This document shows positions 44,986 through 53,918 of a stretch of 64,000 bases of DNA, piece after piece. The stretch covers positions 124,001-188,000 of the forward strand of contig NZ_QMIG01000003.1 of assembly GCF_003287285.1 (NCBI RefSeq), given 5' to 3'. Source of the stretch: Phytoactinopolyspora halophila (GTDB lineage: Bacteria; Actinomycetota; Actinomycetes; Jiangellales; Jiangellaceae). How positions within the stretch are numbered: the first letter of the stretch is position 1; each line of letters opens with the position of its first letter. The position numbers and the translations under genes are program-made. The notes beneath the pieces are model-generated. The model was not told the DNA's origin. It was given only the letters and a program-made list of their open reading frames with translations, and made no database searches.

Positions 44986-45549
44986 CATGATCACATCGAG
45001 TCGATCACCAATATCGTACGGGCGTCCGGGCGCCATGGGCGACACGCCGATAACCGGCAAAGAATTCATGATCGATGTACCTCCAGAAGGCCCCGGTTGA
45101 CCTGCGGCTACAGGGTATTCGCGCAGGTCGCTAAGAGCTTGACAGTTCCCCGTGCGCTGGAGGAGAGTCGCAACAAGTCCACCAGCGGACGAACCGCTAC
45201 GAGCCACGTCCCGGGTAGGTTGCGTGACCGGGGTCGAGGTGGCAATTCGGCCATGCCGGTACACCTCTTGCAGCCAGGCCTGCGCTCACGCTTCTGGCCC
45301 GCCACGTGAGCCGTAGCGGCACGGGGTGAGACCAGGTCGGGCCCGGCCGCCCAGTAGACAACGGGCCGCGAGTCGCAGCCGGCGGCACCGCGGCCTGGTC
45401 CGAAGGGCGTCCGGGCCGCGTCCCTCCGCAGCGTCGCCCTCGCGAGCGTCGCCCTCGCGTTTCCGGCCGCGCGCTCGTTGCAATCCTGGGCACTCACACC
45501 GATCCCGAGACGTTGTACCGTCGCAGGTATCGGCCATCGCTGCCATGTC
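44986..45549. other. Gene-poor 560-bp interval
   Basis: No convincing coding region is seen here. An 8-bp hairpin (GACCTGCG at 45099-45106 with CGCAGGTC at 45122-45129) and a TTGACA hexamer near 45140 might belong to a small RNA or to the lnt promoter. A minus-strand frame at 44920-45069 (49 codons, GGAGG ten bases upstream, one hydrophobic stretch) overlaps the end of the WYL gene and is only weakly supported. Confidence 0.45.
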
Positions 45550-47295
45550 GTGACGACCAGCGAATCGGCACCAGTAGACGAGACACGAGTGAATGGAACA
45601 CGAGTGGATGGCACGCGTGAACACCAGCCGCCGGTGAACCACCAGGGCAGCCTGTCCAGTCACGGGAACGAGACAACCGGCGACGAGCGCACGCTGATCC
45701 GGCTGGGCCGGCATCCGGTGTCGCGGTTGGCGATGTCGCTTGTCCTCGGCGGCGCACTCGTTCTGGCGTTCCCGCCCTACGACCTGTGGTTCCTCGCCGT
45801 ACTCGCACCCGCCGGGCTCACGCTGCTCACTCGCCGCCAGCCGGTCAAGCACGCCGCCCTCTCCGGCTTCATGCTCGGGCTGGGCTTCTTCGTTCCGCTG
45901 CTGTATTGGACCGGACTCGAGGTCGGCCCGATCCCGTGGCTCGTCCTCGCGATCGTGCAGGCCCTGTTCTTCGTGCCGCTCGGCATCGTTTCGACTCTCC
46001 TTCAGCGGTTGCCGGGATGGCCGTTGTGGATTGCCTGTGCCTGGATTGCCATCGAGGCAGTGCGGGGCCGCGTTCCGTACGGCGGATTGACCTGGGGGAA
46101 CCTCGCGTTTTCCCAGGCCGACGGCTCGTTCGCCGGGCTCGCCGCACTCGGTGGCACGCCCCTGGTGTCGTTCGGAGTGGCCCTGTGCGGCTCCCTGCTG
46201 GCCTGGACGGTGCTGGCCGCTACGGCACGCACCCGGCTTGTCGCGGCGGGCGCAGCCGTGGTCGTGGCGCTCGCCGGTCTCGCCGTGCACCCGCCGGAAC
46301 CGAACGGGCCCACCACCACCGTGGCGTCCGTGCAGGGAAACGCGCCCACGCTGGGCATGGACTTCAACTCGCGCGCCCGCGCGGTCACCGACAATCATGT
46401 CGAGGCCACCGAGCAGCTCGCCCGAGACGTCGAGGCCGGTGCCGCCAAGCAGCCGGACCTGGTGATCTGGCCCGAGAACGCCCCGGATCGCAACCCGTTC
46501 CGCGACGAGGCGACCCGCGACGCGATCGATCGCGCGGCCCAGCGTGTCGACGCTCCCATCCTCGTCAGCGCCATCATCCCGACCGCCGACGAGCAGAACG
46601 TGGAAAACACGTCCATCCTGTGGGATCCCGTCGACGGGCCCGGTCAGTCCTACGTCAAGCGCCATCCGATGCCGTTCGGCGAATACATCCCGTTTCGCGG
46701 TATCGCCGAGATGATCACCGACGCCGTGCAGCGCCAGCCACGTGACCACGTCGGCGGTGACGAGGTCGGGGTCTTCGACACCGACGCAGGTACCGTCGGC
46801 GTCGCCATCTGTTTCGAGGTCGGTTTCGGCCATCTCGTCCGCGACACGGTCCTCGACGGCGGCCAGTTGATCGCCGTGCAGACCAACAACGCGCACTTCC
46901 TCGACTCGCCGATGACCGAACAGCACCTGTCCCAGTCCCGCCTGCGCGCGATCGAGCACGGCCGCACGGTGGTCGTATCGGCGCTCACCGGTGTCAGCGC
47001 GGTGATCGGCCCGGACGGCGAGATTAACCAGCGCACGGACATCTTCACCCAGGATGTACTCGTCGGGGACGTGCAGCTGTCCGACGAGATGACCGTCGCG
47101 ACGCTCGTAGGCGAGTGGCCCGAATGGATCCTGGTGGCCGTCGCGCTCGGCGCCCTCGGCGCATGCGGTGTCTGGTTTCGGGCCGGCAGGTCCGGACGTC
47201 GCGAGCCCGCCGTGGCGGGCGAAAGCACGGCATCACCAGAAACCGGATCAGCAGATACCGAATCACCAGAACCGGTCACCGCGGGATTATCGTGA
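45550..47295 (+). CDS. lnt: Apolipoprotein N-acyltransferase Lnt
   Basis: Lnt adds the third acyl chain to the N-terminal Cys of lipoproteins at the outer face of the membrane. After a polar N-terminal extension of about 55 residues, about six to eight membrane segments precede a nitrilase-like domain. The catalytic triad is visible in [10 protein letters not shown] (Glu), [14 protein letters not shown] (Lys) and [10 protein letters not shown] (Cys). The gene overlaps ppm1 by 4 bases. In mycobacteria the two activities are fused in one polypeptide; here they are separate. GTG at 45550 is the best but uncertain start. Confidence 0.92.
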   Translation: MTTSESAPVDETRVNGTRVDGTREHQPPVNHQGSLSSHGNETTGDERTLIRLGRHPVSRLAMSLVLGGALVLAFPPYDLWFLAVLAPAGLTLLTRRQPVKHAALSGFMLGLGFFVPLLYWTGLEVGPIPWLVLAIVQALFFVPLGIVSTLLQRLPGWPLWIACAWIAIEAVRGRVPYGGLTWGNLAFSQADGSFAGLAALGGTPLVSFGVALCGSLLAWTVLAATARTRLVAAGAAVVVALAGLAVHPPEPNGPTTTVASVQGNAPTLGMDFNSRARAVTDNHVEATEQLARDVEAGAAKQPDLVIWPENAPDRNPFRDEATRDAIDRAAQRVDAPILVSAIIPTADEQNVENTSILWDPVDGPGQSYVKRHPMPFGEYIPFRGIAEMITDAVQRQPRDHVGGDEVGVFDTDAGTVGVAICFEVGFGHLVRDTVLDGGQLIAVQTNNAHFLDSPMTEQHLSQSRLRAIEHGRTVVVSALTGVSAVIGPDGEINQRTDIFTQDVLVGDVQLSDEMTVATLVGEWPEWILVAVALGALGACGVWFRAGRSGRREPAVAGESTASPETGSADTESPEPVTAGLS

Positions 47296-48068
47296 GGCGA
47301 GTGCGATCCGATCACACCGGGGTACTCGTCATCATCCCCACGTACAACGAGGCCCTTACCCTGGAAAAGGCGCTCACCCGCCTGCACACGGCGGTGCCTG
47401 ACGCCCACGCCCTCGTCGTCGACGACGGTTCCCCCGACGGGACGGGCGAGCTGGCGGACCATCTCAGCGAACTGGACTCCCGAGTGCACGTGATGCACCG
47501 CACCAGCAAACGGGGCCTCGGCACGGCCTACGTCGCGGGATTCGACTGGGCACGGCGGCACCAGTACGACGTCATCGTGGAGATGGACGCCGACGGCTCG
47601 CACCAGCCCGAGGAGTTACCCCGGCTGCTCAATGCACTGCGGCATGCCGACCTCGTGCTGGGGTCGCGCTACGTGCCGGGAGGATCGGTGGTCAACTGGG
47701 CCCGGCATCGCGAGCTGCTGTCCCGAAGCGCCAACCTGTACGCGCGCCTGGCACTGGGCATCAGGATCCGCGATGCCACGGGCGGCTATCGCGCATTCAC
47801 GGCGACGGCGCTCGAACACCTCGACCTGGAAACGATCGCTTCACAGGGGTACTGTTTCCAAGTCGACCTCGCCTGGCGCGCCGTCCGGGCGGGCTTGCGC
47901 GTCGTCGAAGTGCCGATCACCTTCGTCGAGCGAGAGCAGGGGCAGTCGAAGATGGGCGCGGACATCGTCCGGGAGGCGCTCCTGCGAGTGTCGCGGTGGG
48001 GAATCGAGCACAGGCTGGCGCAGCTGAGAGCCAGACTGCAGCCGCTGGCAAGCAAGAGGAGACGCTGA
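47292..48068 (+). CDS. ppm1: Polyprenol monophosphomannose synthase
   Basis: This GT2-family enzyme transfers mannose from GDP-mannose to polyprenyl phosphate, providing donor for lipoglycans and protein mannosylation. The 258-residue sequence carries [33 protein letters not shown], the DXD-type [18 protein letters not shown] and [10 protein letters not shown]. It lacks the C-terminal membrane helices of eukaryotic-type enzymes and matches the catalytic half of mycobacterial Ppm1 (Rv2051c). The GTG start overlaps the lnt stop (GTGA). Confidence 0.93.
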   Translation: MRRVRSDHTGVLVIIPTYNEALTLEKALTRLHTAVPDAHALVVDDGSPDGTGELADHLSELDSRVHVMHRTSKRGLGTAYVAGFDWARRHQYDVIVEMDADGSHQPEELPRLLNALRHADLVLGSRYVPGGSVVNWARHRELLSRSANLYARLALGIRIRDATGGYRAFTATALEHLDLETIASQGYCFQVDLAWRAVRAGLRVVEVPITFVEREQGQSKMGADIVREALLRVSRWGIEHRLAQLRARLQPLASKRRR

Positions 48069-48673
48069 TGACCTACGGTCAGAGCATATATCGTCCGCGT
48101 CGTCGCAGATTCGGAGCCTTCGGCCCCTTCCTCGGTGCCGTCGTGGAGATCGTTTTCTTCGTGTTCGTGGCCAACGTGATCGGCTTCGGGTACGCGGTTC
48201 TCGCGGCACTGGCCACCAGCGCCATCGGCCTGTGGCTCATGCGACGCGCCGGCTTCCGGGCATGGAGATCGTTGCGGTCGGCCATGGCCGAAGCCGACCC
48301 CGCCACCCGGCCGTACGACCACACGGGGACCATCTCGTCGTCGGACGAAGCACGACCCGAGGATCGCATCGCCGACGCGGGCGTCACGCTGCTCGCCGGC
48401 ACGGTGCTGGTGCTTCCCGGCTTCGTCACCGACGCGGCGGCGCTGTTGCTCCTGTTGCCGCCGGTACGCACAAACGTGGGCCGCCGCCTTGCGGCAGCGG
48501 CCCTGCGCACATTCCCGGCCCGGCCCCGCGCGGGCGCCTCTCCCGATGGCACCGTCATCGAAGGCGAGGTGGTCGACGAGAGCGATACCGGCGGGGCAAC
48601 GGGCACCACGAATAGCTGGCGGCAAGTTCGCGACCCGAACAGCCGGGACCCCGGGGAACCCGACGGGGGGTAA
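48068..48673 (+). CDS. fxsA: FxsA family membrane protein
   Basis: This 201-residue protein has three or four membrane helices: GPFLGAVVEIVFFVFVANVIGF, GYAVLAALATSAIGLWLM and AGVTLLAGTVLVLPGFVTDA, the last containing the family's conserved LPGFVTD. A soluble basic tail follows. FxsA in E. coli modulates exclusion of phage T7 by the F plasmid; the actinobacterial role is unknown. Its start overlaps the ppm1 stop (TGATG). Confidence 0.88.
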   Translation: MTYGQSIYRPRRRRFGAFGPFLGAVVEIVFFVFVANVIGFGYAVLAALATSAIGLWLMRRAGFRAWRSLRSAMAEADPATRPYDHTGTISSSDEARPEDRIADAGVTLLAGTVLVLPGFVTDAAALLLLLPPVRTNVGRRLAAAALRTFPARPRAGASPDGTVIEGEVVDESDTGGATGTTNSWRQVRDPNSRDPGEPDGG

Positions 48674-48677
48674 CTCC

Positions 48678-48693
48678 CGGGGCGAGAGCCCCG
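48678..48693. terminator. GAGA-loop hairpin after fxsA
   Basis: CGGGGC-GAGA-GCCCCG lies 4 bp past the fxsA stop. Confidence 0.5.
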
Positions 48694-48716
48694 CTGAGTC
48701 CTTGAGGAACCTTTGT

Positions 48717-48756
48717 GAAGTCCGCGATGCCCTGGAGGAGCCGCTATGCGGACTTC
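48717..48756. terminator. Perfect 9-bp inverted repeat at the rbpA 3' end
   Basis: GAAGTCCGC (48717-48725) pairs with GCGGACTTC (48748-48756). The right arm includes the last codons of rbpA, so the structure may terminate both convergent genes. Confidence 0.55.
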
Positions 48757-49133
48757 TTGCGCTCGCGGTTGTTCTGGGCCAGATGCGCCGCACCAGGCAG
48801 CAAACCGGCGCGGAGGAGCTCGAGCCGCTCGTTAAGCAGGGCTTCGAGATCTTCCATGGACCGCCGTTCGAGCAACATGTCCCAGTGCGTCCGAGCCGGC
48901 TTGAGCTGCTTGTCGTCGGGCTTCTCACCGGACTGCTGCAACGCCTCGGTACCGCATCGCGGGCAATCCCAGAGCGTCGGGACGTCGGCCTCGGTGGAGA
49001 AGGTCACCTCGAACTCGTGACCCGCCGGGCACGCATACGGGATGACCTGACGTTCAGCGAACTCGACGCCGCGCTCGTCCTCGTAGCTCCGGGCGCCGAG
49101 GCGGGAGCCACGCAGGGTAGAACGCTCAGACAT
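48744..49133 (-). CDS. rbpA: RNA polymerase-binding protein RbpA
   Basis: RbpA binds RNA polymerase and group 1/2 sigma factors and stabilises the open complex in actinobacteria. The 129-residue protein has the N-terminal tail MSERSTLRGSRLGARSYEDE, a zinc/beta core with CPAGHEF and WDCPRCG, the basic linker and the sigma-interacting C-terminal domain RTHWDMLLERRSMEDLEALLNERLELLR. The ATG at 49133 has AGAAGGG upstream. The neighbour Ppm1 is the same as in Mycobacterium (Rv2050 beside Rv2051c). A SigR-like promoter lies upstream. Confidence 0.96.
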   Translation of the reverse strand: MSERSTLRGSRLGARSYEDERGVEFAERQVIPYACPAGHEFEVTFSTEADVPTLWDCPRCGTEALQQSGEKPDDKQLKPARTHWDMLLERRSMEDLEALLNERLELLRAGLLPGAAHLAQNNRERKKSA

Positions 49134-49439
49134 GTGAAAGACCCTTCTGGGGTGTGCACACCCCTGGACGTTGTGTCGTGTACTAGTACCGCAATGAAAT
49201 AACGGATGAGGCGAGGCCAGTGTTCCGGAATCGGCGCGCCGCCGCGATGCGAGCACGAGTGATTCCGGTCACACATGGTCCTTGTCTACTACCCCCTCCC
49301 CACCGTTCTATGCTATCGCGACAGCGATCCGTGCGCTGCCCGATGCTGGGTTAAGGTGGGCGCGGCTCGCGAGGAAAGGCTGACCACTGACACGTACCGG
49401 CTGGGTACGTCCGAGAAAGACATCTGGAGTTGAGCGACG
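49134..49439. other. Divergent region between rbpA and def
   Basis: This 306-bp interval holds the rbpA promoter (49201-49226) on the minus strand. On the plus strand TAAGGT (49352-49357) may serve as the -10 for def, leaving a leader of about 75 nt with GGAG (49426-49429) ten bases before the TTG start. No coding region is seen. Confidence 0.5.
49201..49226 (-). promoter_or_regulatory. SigR-type (disulfide-stress) promoter of rbpA
   Basis: On the minus strand GGAAC (49226-49222) and GTT (49203-49201) are exactly 18 bp apart, matching the Streptomyces SigR consensus GGAAY-N18/19-GTT. It lies 67 bp upstream of the rbpA start. rbpA is a known SigR target in Streptomyces coelicolor. Confidence 0.65.
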
Positions 49440-49934
49440 TTGACGGTCCGTGAGATCCGCCTGTATGGCGATCCGGTCCTGCGCACGGTGACCGACGAGG
49501 TCAAGGAGTTCGGGGAGTGGAGCCACGCGCTAGCTGAGGACCTGCTCGACACCCTGGACGTTCCGGGCCGGGCGGGAGTCGCGGCACCACAGATCGGGGT
49601 GCCGTACCGTGCCTTCTCCTACGGCATCGAGGGCGAGCGTGGCGTCATCTTCAACCCGGTCCTGGTCAAGACCTCGGGCGAACAAGGCGGGGAGGAAGGA
49701 TGCCTCTCCGTGCCGGGGCTGTGGTTTCCCACCCAGCGTGCCGCGTATGCCGCCGTCGAAGGCGTCGATGCGGACGGCGAGCCCATCCGCGTCGAAGGTG
49801 AGGGCGAGCTCGCCCGGTGCTTGCTCCACGAGGTCGACCATCTGGACGGCATCGTCTACATCCACCGCCTCGAGCCGTCCACCCGGCGTGGTGCCATGAA
49901 GGAGATCCGCCGCAGCGCCTGGTTCAACGGATAG
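49440..49934 (+). CDS. def: Peptide deformylase
   Basis: The deformylase removes the N-terminal formyl group from new proteins (164 residues). Its three motifs are present: RAGVAAPQIG (motif 1; the usual first Gly is replaced by Ala), EGCLSVPG (motif 2, metal-binding Cys) and HEVDHLDG (motif 3, HExxH). The TTG start is inferred from the conserved N-terminus (VREIRLYGDPVLR). It lies divergently from rbpA. Confidence 0.94.
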   Translation: MTVREIRLYGDPVLRTVTDEVKEFGEWSHALAEDLLDTLDVPGRAGVAAPQIGVPYRAFSYGIEGERGVIFNPVLVKTSGEQGGEEGCLSVPGLWFPTQRAAYAAVEGVDADGEPIRVEGEGELARCLLHEVDHLDGIVYIHRLEPSTRRGAMKEIRRSAWFNG

Positions 49935-49965
49935 CCCGACACGCCTCCGGCGCTAGCCAGGAGGA

Positions 49966-50757
49966 TCACGTGCTCCACGAGCCACGGGTGCGGAGGACAT
50001 CGCGCAGGATGTCCGCACGGTCGGTCAGGATCCCGTCCACGCCGAGATCGAGCAGGCGATGCATCTCCGGCGCATGGTTCACCGTCCACACGTGCACCTG
50101 CCGGCCAGCGGCGTGCGCGTCGGCGACCGTCTTCTGCGTGACAAGCTGCACGGACCCCATCCGCACGGGCACCTGCAAGCAGTGGATCTCGGCGAGCCAT
50201 GCGCGCATCCGCGCGGCAAGCCCCACGCGCGAGGCGAACACGAAGCCGGACACTATCGACCGACCGGCAGACGTCGCCACCTTGCGCGAGAGCCCGCGCA
50301 GCACGGCCCGGCGACGGGAATCGGAGAAGGAAGCGATGCACACGCGGCCGTGAGCCCCGGTACGTTCGATGGCGCGCACCGTCGGCCCCACCGCCGAGGC
50401 CGCCTTGACGTCGATGTTCACCCGCAGCTCGGGCCAGGTGCCGAGCACGTCCTCCAGCGTGGGAACCGGCTCCACCCCGCCGATCCGCGCCCGGCGCACC
50501 TGCGACCACGGCATCCGCGCGATCTCACCCCGCCGGTCGGTGACCCGGTCGAGCGTGGCGTCGTGGAATGCGACCACGACGCCGTCGGAGGTGGCGTGCA
50601 CATCCGTCTCCACATAGCGGTAACCGGCGTCGACGGCCGCGGCGAAGGCCCGCATGCTGTTCTCCAGCCCCTCGCGGGAGAACCCCCGGTGCGCGAGTGC
50701 CAGCGGCCCCGGATGGTCGAAGTACGGGTGCGGCGGTTGCGGACGCATGGAACCCAC
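49966..50757 (-). CDS. Glycerophosphodiester phosphodiesterase
   Basis: This 263-residue GDPD-family TIM barrel has LALAHRGFSREGLENSMRAF, ETDVHATSDGVVVAFHD and the late VHVWTVNHAPEMHRLLDLGVDGILTDRAD. The catalytic His pair and the metal-binding Glu and Asp are present. It releases glycerol 3-phosphate from deacylated phospholipids. No signal peptide is seen, so it is cytoplasmic. The GTG start at 50757 is fixed by a leaderless -10 six bases upstream; ATG at 50748 is the alternative. Confidence 0.92.
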   Translation of the reverse strand: MGSMRPQPPHPYFDHPGPLALAHRGFSREGLENSMRAFAAAVDAGYRYVETDVHATSDGVVVAFHDATLDRVTDRRGEIARMPWSQVRRARIGGVEPVPTLEDVLGTWPELRVNIDVKAASAVGPTVRAIERTGAHGRVCIASFSDSRRRAVLRGLSRKVATSAGRSIVSGFVFASRVGLAARMRAWLAEIHCLQVPVRMGSVQLVTQKTVADAHAAGRQVHVWTVNHAPEMHRLLDLGVDGILTDRADILRDVLRTRGSWST

Positions 50758-50763
50758 GCCTGC

Positions 50764-50769
50764 AGCCTA
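50764..50769 (-). promoter_or_regulatory. -10 element, leaderless GDPD gene
   Basis: TAGGCT on the minus strand ends 6 nt before the GTG at 50757. Confidence 0.5.
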
Positions 50770-50854
50770 CGCCCTCGCACCGCACGTGCCCTGCTCACAT
50801 GGCAGCCGCTTGGAGCCGCACTCCCGCCGCGGAACGGTTACGGCTATGGTGAAG

Positions 50855-50951
50855 ACGTGGCGACTGGCGTATTCGGCCGTGACGCTTCGCGGCCGAGGTG
50901 GAACTGACCACCAGGGAGCTGACAGCGGACGTACCGCGCGCCTGGGTACTT
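50855..50951 (+). promoter_or_regulatory. ZTP/ZMP riboswitch (pfl motif) upstream of glyA
   Basis: The leader holds both conserved halves of the pfl RNA: CGACTGGCG (50861-50869) and GACCACCAGGGAGCTGAC (50925-50942 as DNA region around 50905-50923) followed by CCGCGCGCCTGGGTA (about 50934-50948). These build the two subdomains that meet around ZMP/ZTP. It lies 45 nt before the glyA ATG. This class controls one-carbon and purine genes, including glyA. Its presence explains why the open frame running through the leader is not coding. Confidence 0.85.
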
Positions 50952-50995
50952 CCGGCAACCGACTGCAGACTGCAGAAAGGATGTGGCCACCCGCC

Positions 50996-52270
50996 ATGAC
51001 CACAAACCCCGAAGCACTGCGTAGTACCGATCCGCAGATCGCCGAGCTGGTCAATGCCGAAGAGGCCCGCCAGCGAGACACGCTCAAGCTCATCGCCTCG
51101 GAGAACTACGTCTCGGCTGCCGTGCTGGAAGCCAGCGGGACGGTGCTGACCAACAAGTACTCCGAGGGGTACGCGGGGCGCCGCTACTACGAGGGCCAGC
51201 AGGTCATCGACCAGATCGAGACAGTGGCCATCGACCGCGCCAAGGCACTGTTCGGCACCGATCACGCCAACGTGCAGCCGTATTCGGGGTCTCCGGCCAA
51301 CCTCGCCGTGTATCTGGCCACCGCCAAGCCGGGTGACACCGTCATGGGAATGGCGCTGCCGATGGGTGGGCATCTGACCCACGGCTGGTCCGTTTCGGCG
51401 ACCGGGACCTGGTTCAACGCGGTCCACTACAACGTCCGGCGGGATAACGGCCGCATCGACATGGACGAGGTACGCGAGCTCGCGTTGCGGGAGCGCCCCA
51501 CGTTGATCTTCTGCGGTGGTACCGCGATTCCGCGCACCATCGATTTCCCGGCGTTCGCCGAGATCGCCCAGGAGGTCGGCGCGGTCCTCGTCGCCGACAT
51601 CGCGCACATCGCCGGCCTCGTCGCCGGAGGTGCACACCCGTCGCCGGTCGGATATGCCGACATCATCACGACGACGACGCACAAGACACTGCGTGGCCCA
51701 CGCGGCGCGATGATCCTGGCCAGCGAGCAGTACGCCAAGGCCATCGACAAGGCGGTCTTTCCCGGCCTGCAAGGAGGCCCGCACAATCACACGACGGCCG
51801 GGATCGCCGTCGCGCTGGCCGAGGCCGCGACACCGGAGTTCTCCGAGTACGCTCACCAGATCGTCCGCAATGCCCAGGCGCTCGCTGACGAGCTGCAGGC
51901 CCGCGGATTCGAACTGTCTTCCGGCGGTACCGACAACCACCTGCTGCTCATGGACGTCACGTCCAAGGGCGTCACCGGCAAGCCGCTGGCCAAGGCGCTC
52001 GACCGGGCGGGGCTGGAGACGAACTACAACACCGTGCCCTACGATCCGCGCAAGCCGTTCGACCCCTCGGGTATGCGCCTCGGCACCGCCGCCCTCACCA
52101 GCCGTGGCATGACCGAGGCGCAGATGCGCGAGGTCGCGCGCTGGATCGATCAGGTGGTCGGGGCGCTGGCCACGGAAGAGAGCGACACCCTGGACAAGGC
52201 GATCGACCAGGTGCGTGGCGAGGTCAACGAGCTGACGGGACGCTTCCCGGTCCCCGGCCTCGATCGCTGA
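50996..52270 (+). CDS. glyA: Serine hydroxymethyltransferase
   Basis: GlyA converts serine and tetrahydrofolate to glycine and 5,10-methylene-THF, the main source of one-carbon units (424 residues). LIASENYVSAAVLEASGTVLTNKYSEGYAGRRYY, NVQPYSGSPANLAVY and the PLP lysine in TTTTHKTLRGPRGA are present. ATG 50996 (MTTNPEAL) is chosen; an ATG five codons upstream (50981) directly abuts a GAAAGG site and is possible. Expression is probably switched on by ZMP/ZTP through the leader RNA. A hairpin follows the stop. Confidence 0.97.
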   Translation: MTTNPEALRSTDPQIAELVNAEEARQRDTLKLIASENYVSAAVLEASGTVLTNKYSEGYAGRRYYEGQQVIDQIETVAIDRAKALFGTDHANVQPYSGSPANLAVYLATAKPGDTVMGMALPMGGHLTHGWSVSATGTWFNAVHYNVRRDNGRIDMDEVRELALRERPTLIFCGGTAIPRTIDFPAFAEIAQEVGAVLVADIAHIAGLVAGGAHPSPVGYADIITTTTHKTLRGPRGAMILASEQYAKAIDKAVFPGLQGGPHNHTTAGIAVALAEAATPEFSEYAHQIVRNAQALADELQARGFELSSGGTDNHLLLMDVTSKGVTGKPLAKALDRAGLETNYNTVPYDPRKPFDPSGMRLGTAALTSRGMTEAQMREVARWIDQVVGALATEESDTLDKAIDQVRGEVNELTGRFPVPGLDR

Positions 52271-52291
52271 TCACCGAGCTGATCGACATGA

Positions 52292-52334
52292 GCTGTGGGG
52301 TGCCAGCCCTGCGACAGTGCTGGCGCCCCACAGC
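52292..52334 (+). terminator. glyA terminator hairpin
   Basis: GCTGTGGGGTGCCAGC (52292-52307) pairs with GCTGGCGCCCCACAGC (52319-52334) with one G-U pair and an 11-nt loop, 21 bp past the stop. Confidence 0.8.
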
Positions 52335-52373
52335 GCGCCTCCTCGGTACCGGCGCTGAATCCTCCAGGATCCC

Positions 52374-52739
52374 CTAGCGGCTGGCCTGCTGGCGCCATTC
52401 GTCCCGCCACTGGCGGAAGTCACCGGACAGCCGGACCAGGGCGAGGTAGAACTCGAGTGTCACCCGGAGCCAGATCAGGGCCAGCAAGGCACCGAGCGGG
52501 CCGAGGATGAGCAGGACGAGGATGCCGAAGCCGGCATTGACGTTGAACGCCAAGACCACGTACGAAAGGTACCCGATGGCGATGCCGATCATCCCGAGTA
52601 CGTACAGGACGGAGATGATCGTCGGCGTCACGTAGGCGTTGAACCGGAAGTCGAACAGGCGGGCGAAGAAGTTCGGCTGTTGGTCCGAGCCTCCGGAGCC
52701 GGGCTGTTCTGGCTGGTGAGATGGCTGTTCGTATGTCAT
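52374..52739 (-). CDS. DUF4282 membrane protein
   Basis: This 121-residue protein has a polar Pro/Gln-rich N-terminus (about 35 residues), the family start FFARLFDFRFNAYVTPTIISVLYVLGMIG, a second membrane helix (FGILVLLILGPLGALLALIWLRV) and the conserved TLEFYLALVRLSGDFRQWRDE end. Function is unknown. The ATG at 52739 is supported by a leaderless -10 (TATTCT). It converges with glyA. Confidence 0.85.
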   Translation of the reverse strand: MTYEQPSHQPEQPGSGGSDQQPNFFARLFDFRFNAYVTPTIISVLYVLGMIGIAIGYLSYVVLAFNVNAGFGILVLLILGPLGALLALIWLRVTLEFYLALVRLSGDFRQWRDEWRQQASR

Positions 52740-52747
52740 GAGGCCGG

Positions 52748-52753
52748 AGAATA
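52748..52753 (-). promoter_or_regulatory. -10 element, leaderless DUF4282 gene
   Basis: TATTCT on the minus strand ends 8 nt before the ATG at 52739. Confidence 0.5.
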
Positions 52754-52786
52754 TCAGTGTCTTCTGCCACCGGGGAGTGAGCTGGC

Positions 52787-53851
52787 TCAGCGATCCACGT
52801 CGTCTCCGCCGGCAGAATGCATGAGCCGGGCGTGCAGCTTGGCGCCGTCCGCCGTGTCCAAGCCGATCAGCCTGCCCGCGGCCAGCCACGCGGCCCCTCC
52901 CACCGCGTCCCGGGCGACGATGATCGGCGGGTCCGGCCACAGCTCCCGCAGCCGCGGCTCCACCAGGTCGCGCACCGGAGTGGCCGCGGCGAGCAGCGAT
53001 CCGGCCAACACCAGCGGCGTGCCGTCGCCGGGCGCGCGTACGGTCGTGACCGCTGCCATGAGGTGCTCGGCAGCTTCGGTGACGATCCGTTTGGCCTCGG
53101 GATCGTCCGCTACCGCCGCGGTGACGAGGGGAGCGAGCTCGGACAGCGCCACCGGCGGGCGCTGATGCACCGCCATGATCAGCTCCGACCGGAGGTCGTG
53201 TTGCCCGCCCACCTCCGCCTTTCTGTCGGCGTCGCCGTTGATGTCCGCGGAAGGTTCCCCGTGCGACTCCGGGCCGAGCAGGGCACGTAGCACGTCCTGT
53301 CCGAGCGGGCCCGGCTCCTCCCGGCGGTCCAGCGCGGCCAGGGTGGCGCGCACCGCCTCCCGGCCCAGCCAGAATCCCGAACCCAGGTCACCGAGCAGCC
53401 ATCCGTGCCCGTCCACGGCGTGGCTGGGGTTGCGGTTATCGAAACGGATCGCGCTCGCCCCCGTCCCGCTGAGCAGAAGGGTGCCGGCAGGCTCGGCGGT
53501 ACCGGCGGTGAAGGCCACGCTGACGTCACCCACGACGTCGTAACCGCACTCGAGGCCGGCATTGCGCCAGGTGCGGGCGAAGGCCTCGGCCACCTCGGGA
53601 ACGGCCAGGTTCGCCATGCCTGCGGTCCCCACCACGGCATGCCGCACGGCCCCAGGATCGTCGACACGTTCCAGCGCGTTGCGCAGTGCCTGCGCGATCC
53701 CGGCGAGCGCGGAGTCCAGGGCATGTGAGGTGAGGTTCGCGCCCGGGCCGCGACCCATGCCAACTCTGTTCCCGTCCATGTCCACGACCAGGGCACGCGT
53801 CGAGGTGCCCCCGATGTCCAGCCCCATGACAAGCGTCGCCGGTATGCTCAC
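52787..53851 (-). CDS. BadF/BadG-family amino-sugar kinase
   Basis: This is a 354-residue ASKHA-fold kinase with GLDIGGTSTRALVVDMDG for the phosphates, VGDVSVAFTAG, LLLSGTGASAIRF and DLGSGFWLGREAVRATL. It is closest to the N-acetylglucosamine kinase / MurK branch of the BadF family. The GTG start has GGGAAGGG upstream. It is divergent from an RpiR regulator and belongs to the amino-sugar locus, so it probably phosphorylates the imported GlcNAc or MurNAc. Confidence 0.85.
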   Translation of the reverse strand: MSIPATLVMGLDIGGTSTRALVVDMDGNRVGMGRGPGANLTSHALDSALAGIAQALRNALERVDDPGAVRHAVVGTAGMANLAVPEVAEAFARTWRNAGLECGYDVVGDVSVAFTAGTAEPAGTLLLSGTGASAIRFDNRNPSHAVDGHGWLLGDLGSGFWLGREAVRATLAALDRREEPGPLGQDVLRALLGPESHGEPSADINGDADRKAEVGGQHDLRSELIMAVHQRPPVALSELAPLVTAAVADDPEAKRIVTEAAEHLMAAVTTVRAPGDGTPLVLAGSLLAAATPVRDLVEPRLRELWPDPPIIVARDAVGGAAWLAAGRLIGLDTADGAKLHARLMHSAGGDDVDR

Positions 53852-53918
53852 GTGCCAACCCTTCCCGTCTCAGCCGCATCGCCAGAATGTCACGCTTGCG
53901 CAACGTCGCCGTAAGGGC

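Noticed and set aside
50654-50995. N-terminal extension of GlyA
   Set aside because: The stretch crosses the antisense GDPD gene and the ZTP riboswitch; GlyA homologues begin at MTTNPEAL.
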